Source of the DNA: Agarophyton chilense
Lineage: Eukaryota; Rhodophyta; Florideophyceae; Gracilariales; Gracilariaceae
Length of the DNA: 64,000 nucleotides
Reading direction: 5' to 3'
NCBI GenBank assembly: GCA_030374765.1
Contig: JARGXX010000088.1
Span: forward strand, 1,240,001 to 1,304,000
Shown one piece after another: positions 45,185-56,162 of the stretch. Below the pieces are notes generated by a model, which searched no databases, had not been told where the DNA came from, and saw only the letters and a program-made list of their open reading frames with translations. Position 1 is the stretch's first letter. Every line of letters begins with the position of its first letter. The position numbers were made by a program, and so were the translations under genes.

Positions 45185-46687
45185 TTAATCGTACCTCTCA
45201 ACGGCGTGCCGCACCTGCTTTAAAAAGCTATGCATCTTTGGCAACACGCGTTGAAACCGCTTAAAACGTTTTGCGTGCGATTTGTCTGCAGACTGAATTG
45301 CTATGCTAACGTGAGCCCTCTCGCTCTCGTTGGAGATCTTAAGCTTATCTCCCAACCGCTCAAATTTAGAGTTCACGTCGCTTATCCTGTCAATCACCTC
45401 GGAGTAGAGCCTATGGACGTGATCATAGTTCTTCCGGAGCGTTTCCTCCTCCGCCTTATCCTTCACCTCCGGAACCGGCCGCATGATGTGCTCTGCCGCG
45501 CTGCTTAGCTCCGCCTGCAGCAGATCGTCGTTCATGACGCCCACCCGCAACTTGCCCTCGACCAGACCACTGACTTCGACGCGATTTTCCTTCATTCGCT
45601 TCTTTTCGATGTCGTTGTAGTCAGTGTAGTCGTCGTACACCTCCCGCCACGACCGCTTCTTCAGCCGGTACGTGCTGCCGGATTTCTCCGCCACCTCGCC
45701 CAGCGCCTCGCCAAGAACGACGCCCTCCATGTTGCGCGCCTCGTGACGACGACGGATGGCCGTCATCGTCATATCGCCCAGCGCGAGCGAGTGCACCACA
45801 TGCCGACGGACGTCTTCTGGATCGTCCATTTTCCGGCGGGTACCCACGCGAGGGCTACTCGGAGAGCGCACATTGGGGGTTGGCACACTCGAGTTGGAGC
45901 GCGGCGAGATGCGCGCCTTGGTGCGCGTCTGCTGCCGAGCGGGCTTAGACAGCCGCGCGCTCGGAGGGCGCGGCCCCACTGCCCCAACAGCGTTGCGCGA
46001 CTGTGGAGCAGAGCGCTTGGGGGGGGCCTGGCGGCCATTCTCCGTGGGCGAGGCGGGCGCAGATCTCAGAGCCGGCACGCTTCGTATCCGGATACCAGCG
46101 TTGTTGCCGTTCTGCTTCTGCGGCGGTGGCGGGGGTGGGGGAAAGTTGGGGGTGGGGCGGCGCGGGGCGGCTCGCGGGCGCTTCTGGGTGGGTTTGCCCG
46201 CCCGCGGCGCTTTGGAGCTGTCTGACGCAACGTCCGGCTCCTTCGACGCACGCTTGGAGGCAGAAGCGTTGCGAGATTGAACGGCTCGCTTCTGTGAGGG
46301 GTATGACCGCTTGTTCGGGAAGCGGTCGATCTCCATCTCGCGGTAGATGGGCCCCACAAGACGCATGTCGTTGCCTCTGCGCGAGTACAGGACTGAGCGA
46401 GCGGTGTCGGCGTCGTGGTCGGTGATGGAGCGTGTGGTGAAGGGGACATCCGAGCTGTTGGGGATGAAGATTTTGCCCTGCTCATCATCATCAAACTCGA
46501 TGGAAGCATCAGCATCTTCGCCATTAAGCAGGGCATCGACGATGTCGGCGGAGAGCTTGACCGGATAGCTCACAAGGGCTGGAACACCGACAGCATGGAT
46601 GGGGTGTGATTTGGCCGAGGGCGACAGCGGCGGCAGGTATGTGGGCTTACAATCCAACTCCGATTGGTGTTCGTTGGCCTTTGACAT
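45185..46687 (-). CDS. ELL-like RNA polymerase II elongation factor
   Basis: 500 residues in one exon. The frame extends upstream to 47014 but lacks an ATG; 46687 ('MSKANEHQSELDCK') is the first, and the upstream Pro-rich stretch looks like 5' UTR. An N-terminal block 'VKLSADIVDALL...GKIFIPNS' resembles the start of ELL. The middle is basic and low-complexity with a run of eight prolines. Residues about 285-370 ('VRRHVVHSLALGDMTMTAIR', 'ALGEVAEKSGSTYRLKKRSW', then a Tyr/Asp-rich end) follow the ELL winged-helix pattern: RxxVxHLLAL, LxxVA, YxLK...W. Residues about 405-500 (from 'TLRKNYDHVHRLYSEVIDRI' to a final 'RHAVERYD') fit the occludin/ELL coiled-coil domain, which typically ends in a similar EYD. 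ELL suppresses transient pausing of RNA polymerase II and acts in nuclear elongation complexes. Assignment is by pattern; overall identity looks low. Confidence 0.72.
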   Translation of the reverse strand: MSKANEHQSELDCKPTYLPPLSPSAKSHPIHAVGVPALVSYPVKLSADIVDALLNGEDADASIEFDDDEQGKIFIPNSSDVPFTTRSITDHDADTARSVLYSRRGNDMRLVGPIYREMEIDRFPNKRSYPSQKRAVQSRNASASKRASKEPDVASDSSKAPRAGKPTQKRPRAAPRRPTPNFPPPPPPPQKQNGNNAGIRIRSVPALRSAPASPTENGRQAPPKRSAPQSRNAVGAVGPRPPSARLSKPARQQTRTKARISPRSNSSVPTPNVRSPSSPRVGTRRKMDDPEDVRRHVVHSLALGDMTMTAIRRRHEARNMEGVVLGEALGEVAEKSGSTYRLKKRSWREVYDDYTDYNDIEKKRMKENRVEVSGLVEGKLRVGVMNDDLLQAELSSAAEHIMRPVPEVKDKAEEETLRKNYDHVHRLYSEVIDRISDVNSKFERLGDKLKISNESERAHVSIAIQSADKSHAKRFKRFQRVLPKMHSFLKQVRHAVERYD

Positions 46688-47678
46688 GGCGCACTGGTTT
46701 GGTGGACGAGGTGTGGTGAGCGTAAGGCCGGGAAGGCGGTGACGACAGTCGTGCGATGAGGGTGTTGGTGGTGATTGCGGTGGGGTGCCTTGCCAAGTGT
46801 GGGAGGCAGACGGCGGGGGTAAGTGTGAGGGGGGTTGGGGAAAGAAGGGCGAGTGTGGGGGCCAGGGGTGGGGGAGGGAAGGTGCGAAGCGGGGGCGGAA
46901 GACAGCAAGAAAAGAAAGCTTGGGTGGGTGATGCAGTTGCTGTTGCTGGGGTGGGCGGGGCGAGGAGGAAGCGGGGGTGAGTGGAGAGGGGGAGCTGGGC
47001 CTTAAGAAGAGCACGAACAGAGGGTTTTGTCAGCAACGAGAAGCACGGCGAGCGGAGAGTGACGGAAGCGGGAGAGGAGAGGAAAAGGCGTGTCCATAAG
47101 CGTCCGCTAGCACTGGGGGACAGCCTCCGGAAATTCAGCTGTGAGTCGAACTTCAGCGAGTATTTGCTGTCGGGTCATGTTCCCATCTGCGAAACGCCGT
47201 GCAATTCTATCAGCAGAAGGATGAGAGTGAGATCTCGGGGGGGCATAATGCAGGGTATACTGCTCTAGGCCATTGCATTGATTTCGTGTCGAAATGGTTC
47301 GGGGAGTTGGCATGCGACGTGAAGAGGTAGCGGGCATTTGGTGGGCGTCATTGTGCATTGTGACGGGCGAGGAAATGGCGAGTGGCTGCTACGAAGCGAC
47401 GCAGACGAGCTCGGGGAAGACGGACGGTAGTAAGAGACGGGGCGGAAGGAGACCGTGGCAAATGGGCGGGCATGTTGGAAGAAGCAGGCGTTGGCGATTA
47501 CATGGCTTATAGAGAGGCAGCGCTCACACGAACGCACCTGACGGCGAGCGCAAGCACCGGGCGGAGGGGAGCGAACGGGGGGTGACGGAGAACCGGTGGA
47601 CGAAAAGCAACGTCCAAGCAGCGTATTGTTTTGTATCCGTCACGGTTTTCTTTTTATTTGTTGAGCGGGTTGGCATTG
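46688..47678. other. Spacer between ELL-like gene and ndk
   Basis: Likely 5' UTR/promoter of the ELL-like gene and 3' flank of ndk, both transcribed leftward. GC-rich frames here are low-complexity and not supported as genes. Confidence 0.4.
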
Positions 47679-48359
47679 TTATTCGTATATCCACACGGAT
47701 GATGTGGGTTGCCAGCTCGTGAGTTCGCTTTCTTCGAACCACAGGGAAATTTCACGTTGCGCGGTCTCAACAGCGTCAGAACCACTTCGTTGCAGTGCAA
47801 ATGAGGTTTATGTTTGTTAGAAATCTGCCGAGGATGAAGGTTTTCTTGCAACAAGTTTCGGCATCTCCTTGACGGATAGTTTGACTTACTGGATAACACT
47901 AGCAAAACAAATTTCGAATGCCGCAGTGAAATTAAACAACGCCAATACATGTTAGTTTGTCCAAGTGGGAACTCAGTGGAAGATCATGCACGTATGCAAA
48001 TCTGTGACAACTTACTTGCGCCCAACGTCAACGGCAAAGTCTCCGCGAATAGTTCCCGGCGCACTGCTCAGCGGATTGGTCTCCCCAATCATTTTCCGGG
48101 CGGTAACCACGACCGCCTCGCCTTCCCAAACCATAGCACATACAGGTCCGCTCGTGATAAAGGCCACGAGATCCTTGAAGAAAGGCTTTTCCTTGAGAGC
48201 ACCATAGTGCTCCTCAGCCAGCTGTTTAGAAGGCACTAAAGTTTTTATGCCCACCAGCTTGTAGCCTTTGTTCTCAAAACGGGAGATAATGCCGCCGAGA
48301 ATTCCACGATTCATGCCATCTGGTTTCACGGCGATGAAGGTTCTCTGCGTGCGTGCCAT
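47679..48359 (-). CDS. ndk: Nucleoside diphosphate kinase, three exons
   Basis: Transfers the gamma-phosphate of ATP to nucleoside diphosphates through a phosphohistidine. Exon 1 (48016-48359) starts '[15 protein letters not shown]' and ends after 'GDFAVDVGR'. It includes '[20 protein letters not shown]' and '[17 protein letters not shown]', all diagnostic of the family. A direct run into the next codons would stop, but GTAAGT follows. Exon 2 is a 9-nt microexon (47890-47898) and exon 3 is 47679-47784, ending 'TSSVWIYE' and TAA. The spliced length is 459 nt, giving 152 residues, the usual size for the enzyme. The splice restores the family signature N-V-I-H-G-S-D, with the catalytic His codon split across intron 2. 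Introns are 117 bp (47899-48015) and 105 bp (47785-47889), with GTAAGT donors. It is transcribed in the same direction as the ELL-like gene. Confidence 0.92.
47890..47898 (-). other. ndk: 9-nt microexon of ndk
   Basis: On the minus strand TTTTGCTAG is followed by TGTTATCCA and then GTAAGTC: perfect acceptor, nine exonic bases, perfect donor. Joined to exon 1 (ending ...CGC AA) and exon 3 (starting T GGT TCT GAC) it gives codons for N V I H G S D. Leaving it out keeps the frame but removes Val, Ile and the catalytic His. Confidence 0.88.
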
Positions 48360-48590
48360 CCGCGGCGGTGGGATGATTGTTTGCACGCGCTGTCGATGGA
48401 TCCGCGCCGCAGAAAGCTTCGGGATGAATGATGAGTGGTGAAGGTGGCATGATGAAGTCACTGAGGATTTTGAGAGGGGAATTGTGGCGATAGGAGAAAT
48501 GAAGGCCATTTTTCTTCGTAGTGCTGAGGATGTTGGAGTAATCGTCAAGTTTGATGGACGGGCGATAAAGGGAATCTCGATTAGGAGCAT
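48360..48590 (-). other. In-frame N-terminal extension of ndk (possible targeting peptide)
   Basis: The ndk frame stays open upstream to 48611, with in-frame ATGs at 48590 and 48509. The 50 residues from 48509 ('[20 protein letters not shown]', then Ser/His/Arg/Pro-rich up to the family start) have few acidic residues and many Ser, Ile and Arg, like a mitochondrial or plastid transit peptide. Since the standard start is at 48359, this may be 5' UTR or an alternative organellar isoform. Confidence 0.35.
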
Positions 48591-48611
48591 GAGGTATGCG
48601 GCAACGCGCAA

Positions 48612-49821
48612 TTAGGATCTCGCATACTCCGTGGTAGATACATATCCCTTTATCTATCTACAAAGGGAACCCTCTTATCCTTTCCCTTCTCGCTTTACAT
48701 TGTCACAACTGTTCCGCTCTCGAACAGCATTAGCGATTCTCACTCGGGAATGGCACATCCGGAATCCGCCAATCAACGCAGAGGATCTCGGCGTGGTCAA
48801 ACCTCGCGGACGCTTCTGAAACGTGTACGGTCACAACGAAGCCACCTTTTTGCAGGAAAGCTCTCAAAAATGTAAAAGAATTTAATACCACCCAGCTGCT
48901 ATGAACCCTACCCTGCAAATACCTTGATGCATCATTACCAAGAAGAGATTTATCGATTCCGATTCCAGGTCTTTGTTATTCATTCGAAATTCGAGTAATC
49001 CAAACTTAGTACTTCTGCTCTAGATAGCAAGGTAGTGATCTACAAAGGGAACATGATGCAATTCCAGTAATCTTAAAGGTGAAGCAGGCCGCCCATCTTC
49101 GTGACGAAATCTCCTTCTCTTTGACGGACAATGCCGCACGATCCATTTCGCTCTGACGCAGTTTTTTTAAAATATCAAACTGCTTGAAAATTGATAGCAC
49201 AATGGTCCACTGATATTACTCACACTCGAATGTCTTTCCGATGTATTCAGTTTATATCGTTAGATATCATGTTCATTAGAAGAGAAAAAAATGAATGCTA
49301 ACCTTTGAAACCCTCTATACTTTCCGAAGCACTCGAAACCGAAACATTAGGAATGTTTGACGATATGTCGCACAATTTTAAACTGCAGTCCTCCGTAGAT
49401 TTGATATGCTTTCGGCTCGTGGGGATGATAGGAAAGACCGGTGCAGCGAATCAAACATCTTTCTCGTTATGATTTACCGTACTTGATTCCAAAACGATAA
49501 CAACGGAATGTCGTCTGGTTGCTCTATATTCCTCATTCAGCAAGTAAATCTGTTTATGTGCGGAAGGGGCAACCAGCGTTTCATCGAATACATCTCAGAA
49601 TTCCCTTTCGTCTGCACGGCCGAGAGGCTCACGAAAATCAGTAACTACCTCCAGGTTGCGCTCTCAATTAAAAATGCTTTTCTCGGCCCAAGGTATTGAA
49701 GCCGTCATTCTGACTCTTCCCGTCCAAGATTCTGGAATAGAGGACCCAAAGCACCCACTTGCGATGAGAGTAGTTCTGTGCGGACGAAGATCAAACAGGA
49801 TGTACTCGCCGAACGGATAAA
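48612..49821. other. Intergenic between ndk and the 49.8 kb gene
   Basis: Contains the ndk upstream region. No credible coding frame or repeat was seen. Confidence 0.4.
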
Positions 49822-50922
49822 TCAACAAAACGCCTGTGAAAAGTTACTGGGATTATACCAAAGTTTCACCATACGAATATACTCGTCCAGCATGCTCACA
49901 GTATATGAATGTTTCCAAGGCCTTCCATTTTGATCCAATAGATGAATGCCAGGGGAGTAATGGAGCATCGCCTCAGCTTTGAGATGAATGATTCGAGCCC
50001 AAGCTGGAGATCTTTTCTTCACTCTCAAAACAAACTGACGACAAGCTTCGGCGTTTATAGACTTCGCATCTCCTTCAAAGTCAAGACCCCAAAGGGCGGT
50101 GTAGGATGCCAGCTGTCTCCCATTGAGACTTGAGCTTGACCTTATCAAAGCATGAGCTAATATTTCGGGAAAAGCGTCAGCAAACCGAACTGTAGCGACT
50201 TTCTCCTGAAGCATTTCAGTATCGATACAATCTGATGTGCAATTTGTCAGATAGTTCAAGCAGTCCTGTCTACTGCGTTCTAGTTCTGGCATTCCATCAA
50301 AGTGCATGAGAATCTCATCTCTGGTGTCGAACCAATGACTGGCAAAGGTTATCATTCGAAAAGCTTTAAAGGGAAGCGTGACCTTCTTATTAGTGTCAAG
50401 GACCCATTTTCTCACCACCGCGATTTCAAAAATTGGTCGATTCATAAACCGAAACAAAGAGCGATCCTCACAACGTTTTACTCTACCAATGTCACCACAA
50501 GCTGCACTGATTCTGGCATCTTTCACGAAACGGCTCCAAAAGGCATCCAGGCGGAGTGTGGCCGGTCTCGTTCCGTCAACATCTTCAATATTTCTCAATC
50601 TCGCTTGAATTACCATTAGTCTGGAGAGTGGTAGTTGAAAGATGGATGCTTTGTAATATGCTTCCGCAAAGCCGTACATAGTTTTGAACCCCATCTGGGG
50701 GCCGTACTTTTTGTAGAAGTCGATGACCTGACGCAATCGACCCTGCTTCAAGAAGCATTTGAGGTTTGCTTCAGGTGGCGCCGAGACAACTGTACAATAT
50801 AGTTCTACTGTTTCTTCAAAAGAAAGCTCGAGCAAATCCTTACCAGATGAGAAGTTCCAGGCTAAATAGTTCGAAAACTTTTCGAGCTCCTGTGATGAGC
50901 AATGCTGCAGCACTCGAGGCAT
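49822..50922 (-). CDS. Unrecognised 366-residue protein
   Basis: An intact frame from ATG 50922 ('MPRVLQHCSSQELEKFSNYL') to TGA. The frame reaches 50937 without another ATG, and an in-frame TAA lies upstream at about 50967, so this start is favoured. The protein is mixed alpha-helical and rich in Phe, Trp, Cys and Arg, with segments 'YGPQMGFKTMYGFAEAYYKA', 'RLDAFWSRFVKDARISAACG', 'FRMITFASHWFDTRDEIL', and Cys residues at 'DCLNYLTNCTSDC'. I see no signal peptide, membrane span or catalytic motif and cannot name a family. Codon use and length argue for a real gene. It may have further exons: an open 45-residue stretch after the stop is in the same direction. It is the only gene between ndk and the Harbinger element. 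Confidence 0.6.
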   Translation of the reverse strand: MPRVLQHCSSQELEKFSNYLAWNFSSGKDLLELSFEETVELYCTVVSAPPEANLKCFLKQGRLRQVIDFYKKYGPQMGFKTMYGFAEAYYKASIFQLPLSRLMVIQARLRNIEDVDGTRPATLRLDAFWSRFVKDARISAACGDIGRVKRCEDRSLFRFMNRPIFEIAVVRKWVLDTNKKVTLPFKAFRMITFASHWFDTRDEILMHFDGMPELERSRQDCLNYLTNCTSDCIDTEMLQEKVATVRFADAFPEILAHALIRSSSSLNGRQLASYTALWGLDFEGDAKSINAEACRQFVLRVKKRSPAWARIIHLKAEAMLHYSPGIHLLDQNGRPWKHSYTVSMLDEYIRMVKLWYNPSNFSQAFC

Positions 50923-53900
50923 TGTAGAGTGTGACAAAAGAACGACTGATTACTAAAAGAATGGAGTCTTGGGTCAAAATCTTATGCGGAGAAGAATTTG
51001 TCAGGATCTTTCGTTGGATCTCCGGTGAGCTATGGCATGAACTAGCTTGTTTAGAGTAATGGACACTTCAGAACAAGCTAAATAGCACCGAAAACAAAAA
51101 CAAAACCAATAGTTGCAGTATCACCAAGAAGACGTAGTGAACTTGAATAGAATGGTATATTTCGGCAATAGAGCCGACGAAGACTAATATACAATGGGAA
51201 AGCAGGTACTTGTTAGTCCAGAAGAAACAAAGAGGAATCCTCGACTTAAGGGCTTCCAAACCAGATATTTGATGTGCTTACAATGACATTTCCGGGTTGA
51301 ACGGATTGTCCGATCGTGAGCGAAGCTGTGAAGTGGCAACGAAAACATTTGTTGGGAATTGCTGCAGATTGCAGACACTCGATTCGATTTTTGCACAGGC
51401 TTGAAGAGCTGCGCCGTGAAACACACCATAAGCTAAATAATAACGATTAACAATGTGGGACACACACAAGGACAATACTGCAGTCTAGATACACAACATG
51501 AAGTTCATTTGCAAAATGTAACTATTGCAAGGACATACTGGAATTGCATGCAACATGGTCACCAAGCACCATCGGGCGAGACCATCGAGTCCATTTTTGC
51601 TGTGTTTCATGTTTCTTGTGATTGAGCTTTCCCGCGGAAGAGAACTCCGCGAGTGTATGGTTTCTGTTAAAGAGCAACCGTGTGGGAGCTCATTACGAGC
51701 TTCGCTTTCCACGTTCTATCTACTGGTGTCTGACCGGACGCTCTTGAACGCGCTCGAGGACATGTGAAAGGCGAAGGTGGAAGAATGCATCTACGAGGGA
51801 ACTTGGGACAACAATGTTACTCTTTGGCCAGCGCCCGTGGGCGTGTGATTGGTAGGAGCATCATTCTGTTTCTTACTTCGAAACTATTTGGCGCATAAAA
51901 GACAGCTTACGCTCGATCTTTTATTTTGGTCAGATGTGAACGGCATGTATCTGTCCTTTCGTGCACCGAAGCAAAGTTGAGGTGCACACAGAAGATCCCA
52001 GAAAGACCAGCTGCCCCGCTAGCAGGGTGTCTTTGACAGAGAGGGTGGGAAACAAAGAAGACAGAAAGCTGCAAGAGTAAGAGCTAGACGGTGGCTGCCG
52101 CTCGCTGCTGCCGACGGTGGTGGGAGGGCGTCCAAAGCGCCAGTGCGTAGGGACAAAGGGAGCACACTCGCTTGCAATCGAACGACCACCGCTGCCTATT
52201 CAGGATCATGACCAAAATACACGGAGTATCTAACGTATAAAATAGATTGAATGGCAACCAATCATTAAACAGGGCCCCAACTCAGCCGTCCTCCCCACGT
52301 GCCATGGTACCCCACTCAATGGTACGGTTAAGGTACATTAACATTCAGCGAATCAAATATCTCAATCTTACCTCTTCCTCCAACCATCATCCAGAGACCC
52401 AACCCAACCCCTTCTACACCAATAGCAAATCCCCACGGCCCCCACATACACGTCCAATGTATTCAAAGTATCTCCAGGCCAAATTGAAACCATTCTGGCG
52501 CCAAAAGTGAGAGAGCAAACAACATCGCTAATCACACACGTCAATGATCTCTTCTTCATTACTGTTTGTAGCCATCTTCGGTCCTGCTTTTCCACGAGCG
52601 TCATTAAGAAACCTTACATTACCGATCCACATAATCATAAGCCAAAATGTTTTCTAATCTAAAATACTCTCTAGCAAAGAACTGAAAATTTTTTAACAAC
52701 CCCTTTCAGCATTTCCTAAATACGTTATTGAAATGTAATCCAGATAATCCAGACAAACACATATAAAAAAATATGCCGGACATTTTACAGAAATCTGGCG
52801 TCCAAGGGTGAAATAGAGCTTATAAACTCCACAAAACGGTTTTCAGTGGTACAAAAGCACTTTTAAAAAACCATACAATCAGAAAAAAGAAACCCATTTC
52901 AATGTTCTTTGTTAACAGTTCTCATTGGAGAGCATAATTGTTCACTTACCTTATAAGAACGGATTTGATTGAAATGATGCTGCAAAAGAGTGTTTGGATT
53001 TTTTTTGCAACAAAGCTTATTATTAACATTAATCGCAAAGAGATTGAAGCACACACCTCTGACTTCAGCTAAAGAGAAAAGATGTTGAAAATAATCGCAT
53101 ACGTTTTTATACCACCAATTTGAGAACAGTTACAACTGGGTGTTTACTCCGCACTTACATTACCCCATCAAAACGTTTTAATGAGTTTAGATGATCATAA
53201 AAATGTTTTTCGATAGAAAAATGTTTGCTAAGGTGTTCTCGAAAGAAAAGATTACTTTTTTTTGAAGGTGTATTTCTGTAAAGATGTTCAAAATCTGTCG
53301 GGGCACACGGTGGTGCGCACGCTCCGAACAATTGTTTTACGGCGCATTCCACAGGTTTTTCTGCAGAGTCGCTGAGTCTGGGGGTGGTTTGTCGTTTACT
53401 TTTTTCTTAACTTCAACTCCGTAAACTACTCAGCTACCCCTGTACTTATATTACTACAATGGGTTTCAGCTCGTGGACGTTGATTGTCCAGGGGATAGAG
53501 ATAGCACTAATTTGAGTGTCAAGCATTAGATATGCTTCAAGCATACTTATTTATACGTCAGTGTCATGCCTATACCATAACATGATATGAACGAAGACTA
53601 TCGGTCATACTAGCATATTATCATACATAATATATCAGACTTTCACATGGTCTATGGTTTGATTCAGTATCAGCCAATTCGAACTTGACAGCAACGCATT
53701 TGAAAGTAAATGTGAAGCCAAAAAACCTCTCATTAGTCATTTCAAACGAATTATGGGGTATAATATTAGAATTTAACCTTTGTGAAGATGTTTTCCCAAC
53801 GATTAAAGCATTTTTACCCCTTGTGCGATATTATGAGTCTTTCGTCTATGAATGAGCATCAATGATCGATATACTGGCTGTGCACGCAAGTTGTACATGT

Positions 53901-55552
53901 TAGCACCCAGCACTGCAGGTTAGTTTACATACTTTTCTACCTGCGATATTTCTATTAAGGTAGAGGATTTACTACAGTAATCTGTACCAAACAGTATCTA
54001 GAAAAGCTCGCCTAGACGCTCAGTATATTCAATTCACCCGGATTCTTATGGTTCTAAATCTTTTTTGCTTTGTTGTGCTACGACACGCTTTGAAGGGTTT
54101 TTGGTGTTATACATAGTAGACGTACTCACTCTGTGTCTTCAAGAGAATTACTTCCGCTGTTTGTGCCTGTTTATTATTAATTACGCATTCTCGCCTCTGT
54201 ATTGAGTTATTTCTATTTTGATTTCTTTGATTCCAATACTCTACGTTCCGTTCCAGCCACTAGGTTACCTTTTTTCTTTCCTTCACTTTCATTGCTGAGT
54301 ACCTTCTTCGCACCAATACCATTAGACTTGTTTTTTCCACTCCACTTTTCTCGCTTTTCGTAACGGTTGGCCTTGGCCTTATACCCTTACTTCGTTCTGT
54401 GTTCTCAGAGAGGCTCCGTTTCTTTGCTTCGTTCTCACAAATTTGTAGTAAAGAACCTCTTCGTATCGCCTGATCTCCGGACCTTGCAAAAAAAGAATAG
54501 TAAAAAACGAACGAAGTCTGCCCATATCAAAGAAAAATCATGCTTGAGGTGAAACATTACGAAATAAAACGAGACTGGTATAGATAAACGACTTAAAAAA
54601 ACTATCTTGGCGGCCGAAGTTTTTACTGATCTCTGGTTATCTACGAACAAATCATATTCCAAGTGTATACAGCAGCTCCTTCTGAATTATTCAGGTGGAT
54701 GGCGATATGTAGTCGTGTTATTCAAATCCGTTTAGCTGCTGATTTTTGCAAGACGGGCAGTTTCACGGAAACTATGGTGCAACAACACCCACTTAGTTTT
54801 CGCCTAGATATTTTCAGGACTGTGCAAGAAACTTAAACTTGTCGGAAGAAGATGAAGTAGACGTTCGCGAAGCGACACCGTTCTTTAATTCCATCCCCGC
54901 CGAAAGCCGCCGTCTCAACCTCACCAAAAAAAGTAAGACACTATCCCCCGCTCTTCCCCATGACCCCGAACGTGGCAGGCCGACTTCATTGCTTCAAATA
55001 TTGAACTTGGCCGTCACAACCACATTCAATCGAAGCAACCAGGAACAACCTTTTCTTAAAATTCGGTGTTTTATTGTTACCATACGCCTGATCACATTTC
55101 TCTCCCCGGTGACCGCGGCAAAAAAGTGCACATTGCTACGTGCCTTGTCCTGGACTCCACCAAAAAATTTTACATCCAGTTTAACGGGTAGAATGGCCCT
55201 GCTTAGTCATTGTAAGAGCTTTAGGAAGCTATGATGCTTGAATTTGTTCCGTCAAACGAACAATCATCCGCCAACATACCTCTCATACGCGTTCGCTACA
55301 CGCACACAGCCCCTGGATCCGCACATCTCGTGCTTTCGCGACCTCGTACATGTGTGCGAGACCCTCGCGTACGAAGCCTATACGCTTTTCCAACTCTAGC
55401 TTCCAACCAGTTTCAGATGCACGCTCTTCGAGAAGTTCTCAGACGGCCACCCTCCGTGCATGCGGTCACCTACACCGACGTATGGACATTATATCTGGCT
55501 TAACAATGAGGTGAGTGCCCTGCAGACGACACAAATGGCTATTGGCGGCCTG
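50923..55552. other. Long stretch with no confident gene
   Basis: 51-52.2 kb has short frames and a promoter-like CATAAAAG near 51895. 52.2-54.8 kb is AT-rich and empty. At 54839-55234 and 55231-55503 two plus-strand frames, with frame-hopping peptides such as 'FIASNIELGRHNHIQSKQ' and 'VHIATCLVLDSTKKFYIQF', suggest a decayed coding region of unknown type. Confidence 0.4.
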
Positions 55553-55570
55553 CCCCCCCCCCCCCCCCCC
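55553..55570. repeat. Homopolymer run of 18 C
   Basis: Eighteen consecutive C (G on the other strand). The length is likely unstable and may be an assembly-sensitive spot. Confidence 0.85.
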
Positions 55571-55954
55571 ATAGAGAATGACCGTCTATCGAGAACCCTC
55601 GCTTCAGACCGCCCCACCGAGCCGACTTCTATCAAAAATGGCCCAAAGACGAAAATATGGGGACCTTTTGCATTCCCAAATGCGACAGAGAATAGCGTGT
55701 ACTGCTCGCACGACAGCTTCATAATATGCCGCCGTGCTTCCTGGAGTGACCAAAAACACCCCTGACGGACAAACTCTCCCCCATCGGCCCCCAGGAGATC
55801 TTGCAAGCAGGCGAAAAACAAGCCAAGGCGCGCCCCAGTGCAGCTCCCACTGCCGCCGAAAATCAACCTCGTGTCCAATCTCGGCTATACTCGGTCGAGG
55901 CAACTCCCCCCAGACAGAAGATTTCGTCTGTGTTCTCGGAATGATAGTTTATTG

Positions 55955-55976
55955 GGTGAATGCAGAAATAATCAAA
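55955..55976 (+). repeat. Left terminal inverted repeat of Harbinger element
   Basis: GGTGAATGCAGAAATAATCAAA, preceded by one extra G and TATT. Its exact reverse complement ends the element at 58506. Confidence 0.88.
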
Positions 55977-56162
55977 CCACCAAAGCGCGAAAGATTTGGC
56001 GCTGTTCAGAAATCCCATAGTAAACCAGAAAGCCAAACAGAAAGCCAAATATTGGCGCCAAGAAGTAGACCGAAACCCCTGTGCACAAAGTTGCAAATTT
56101 CATTCCAAAGCCCATGAATCTCCTTCACATCGCTCTCGATAGAATTCAGACCTTCACCCACT

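Noticed and set aside
45743-46425. Long plus-strand frames antisense to the ELL-like gene
   Set aside because: Arg/Gly/Ala-rich antisense shadows of a GC-rich coding sequence; the minus frame has recognisable domains.
46688-47014. N-terminal 109-residue Pro-rich extension of the ELL-like protein
   Set aside because: The frame opens without an ATG and is low complexity; the first ATG is at 46687.
49822-50922. M13 (neprilysin-like) metallopeptidase
   Set aside because: Some helix and Cys spacing is reminiscent of its N-terminal domain, but there is no HExxH zinc motif.
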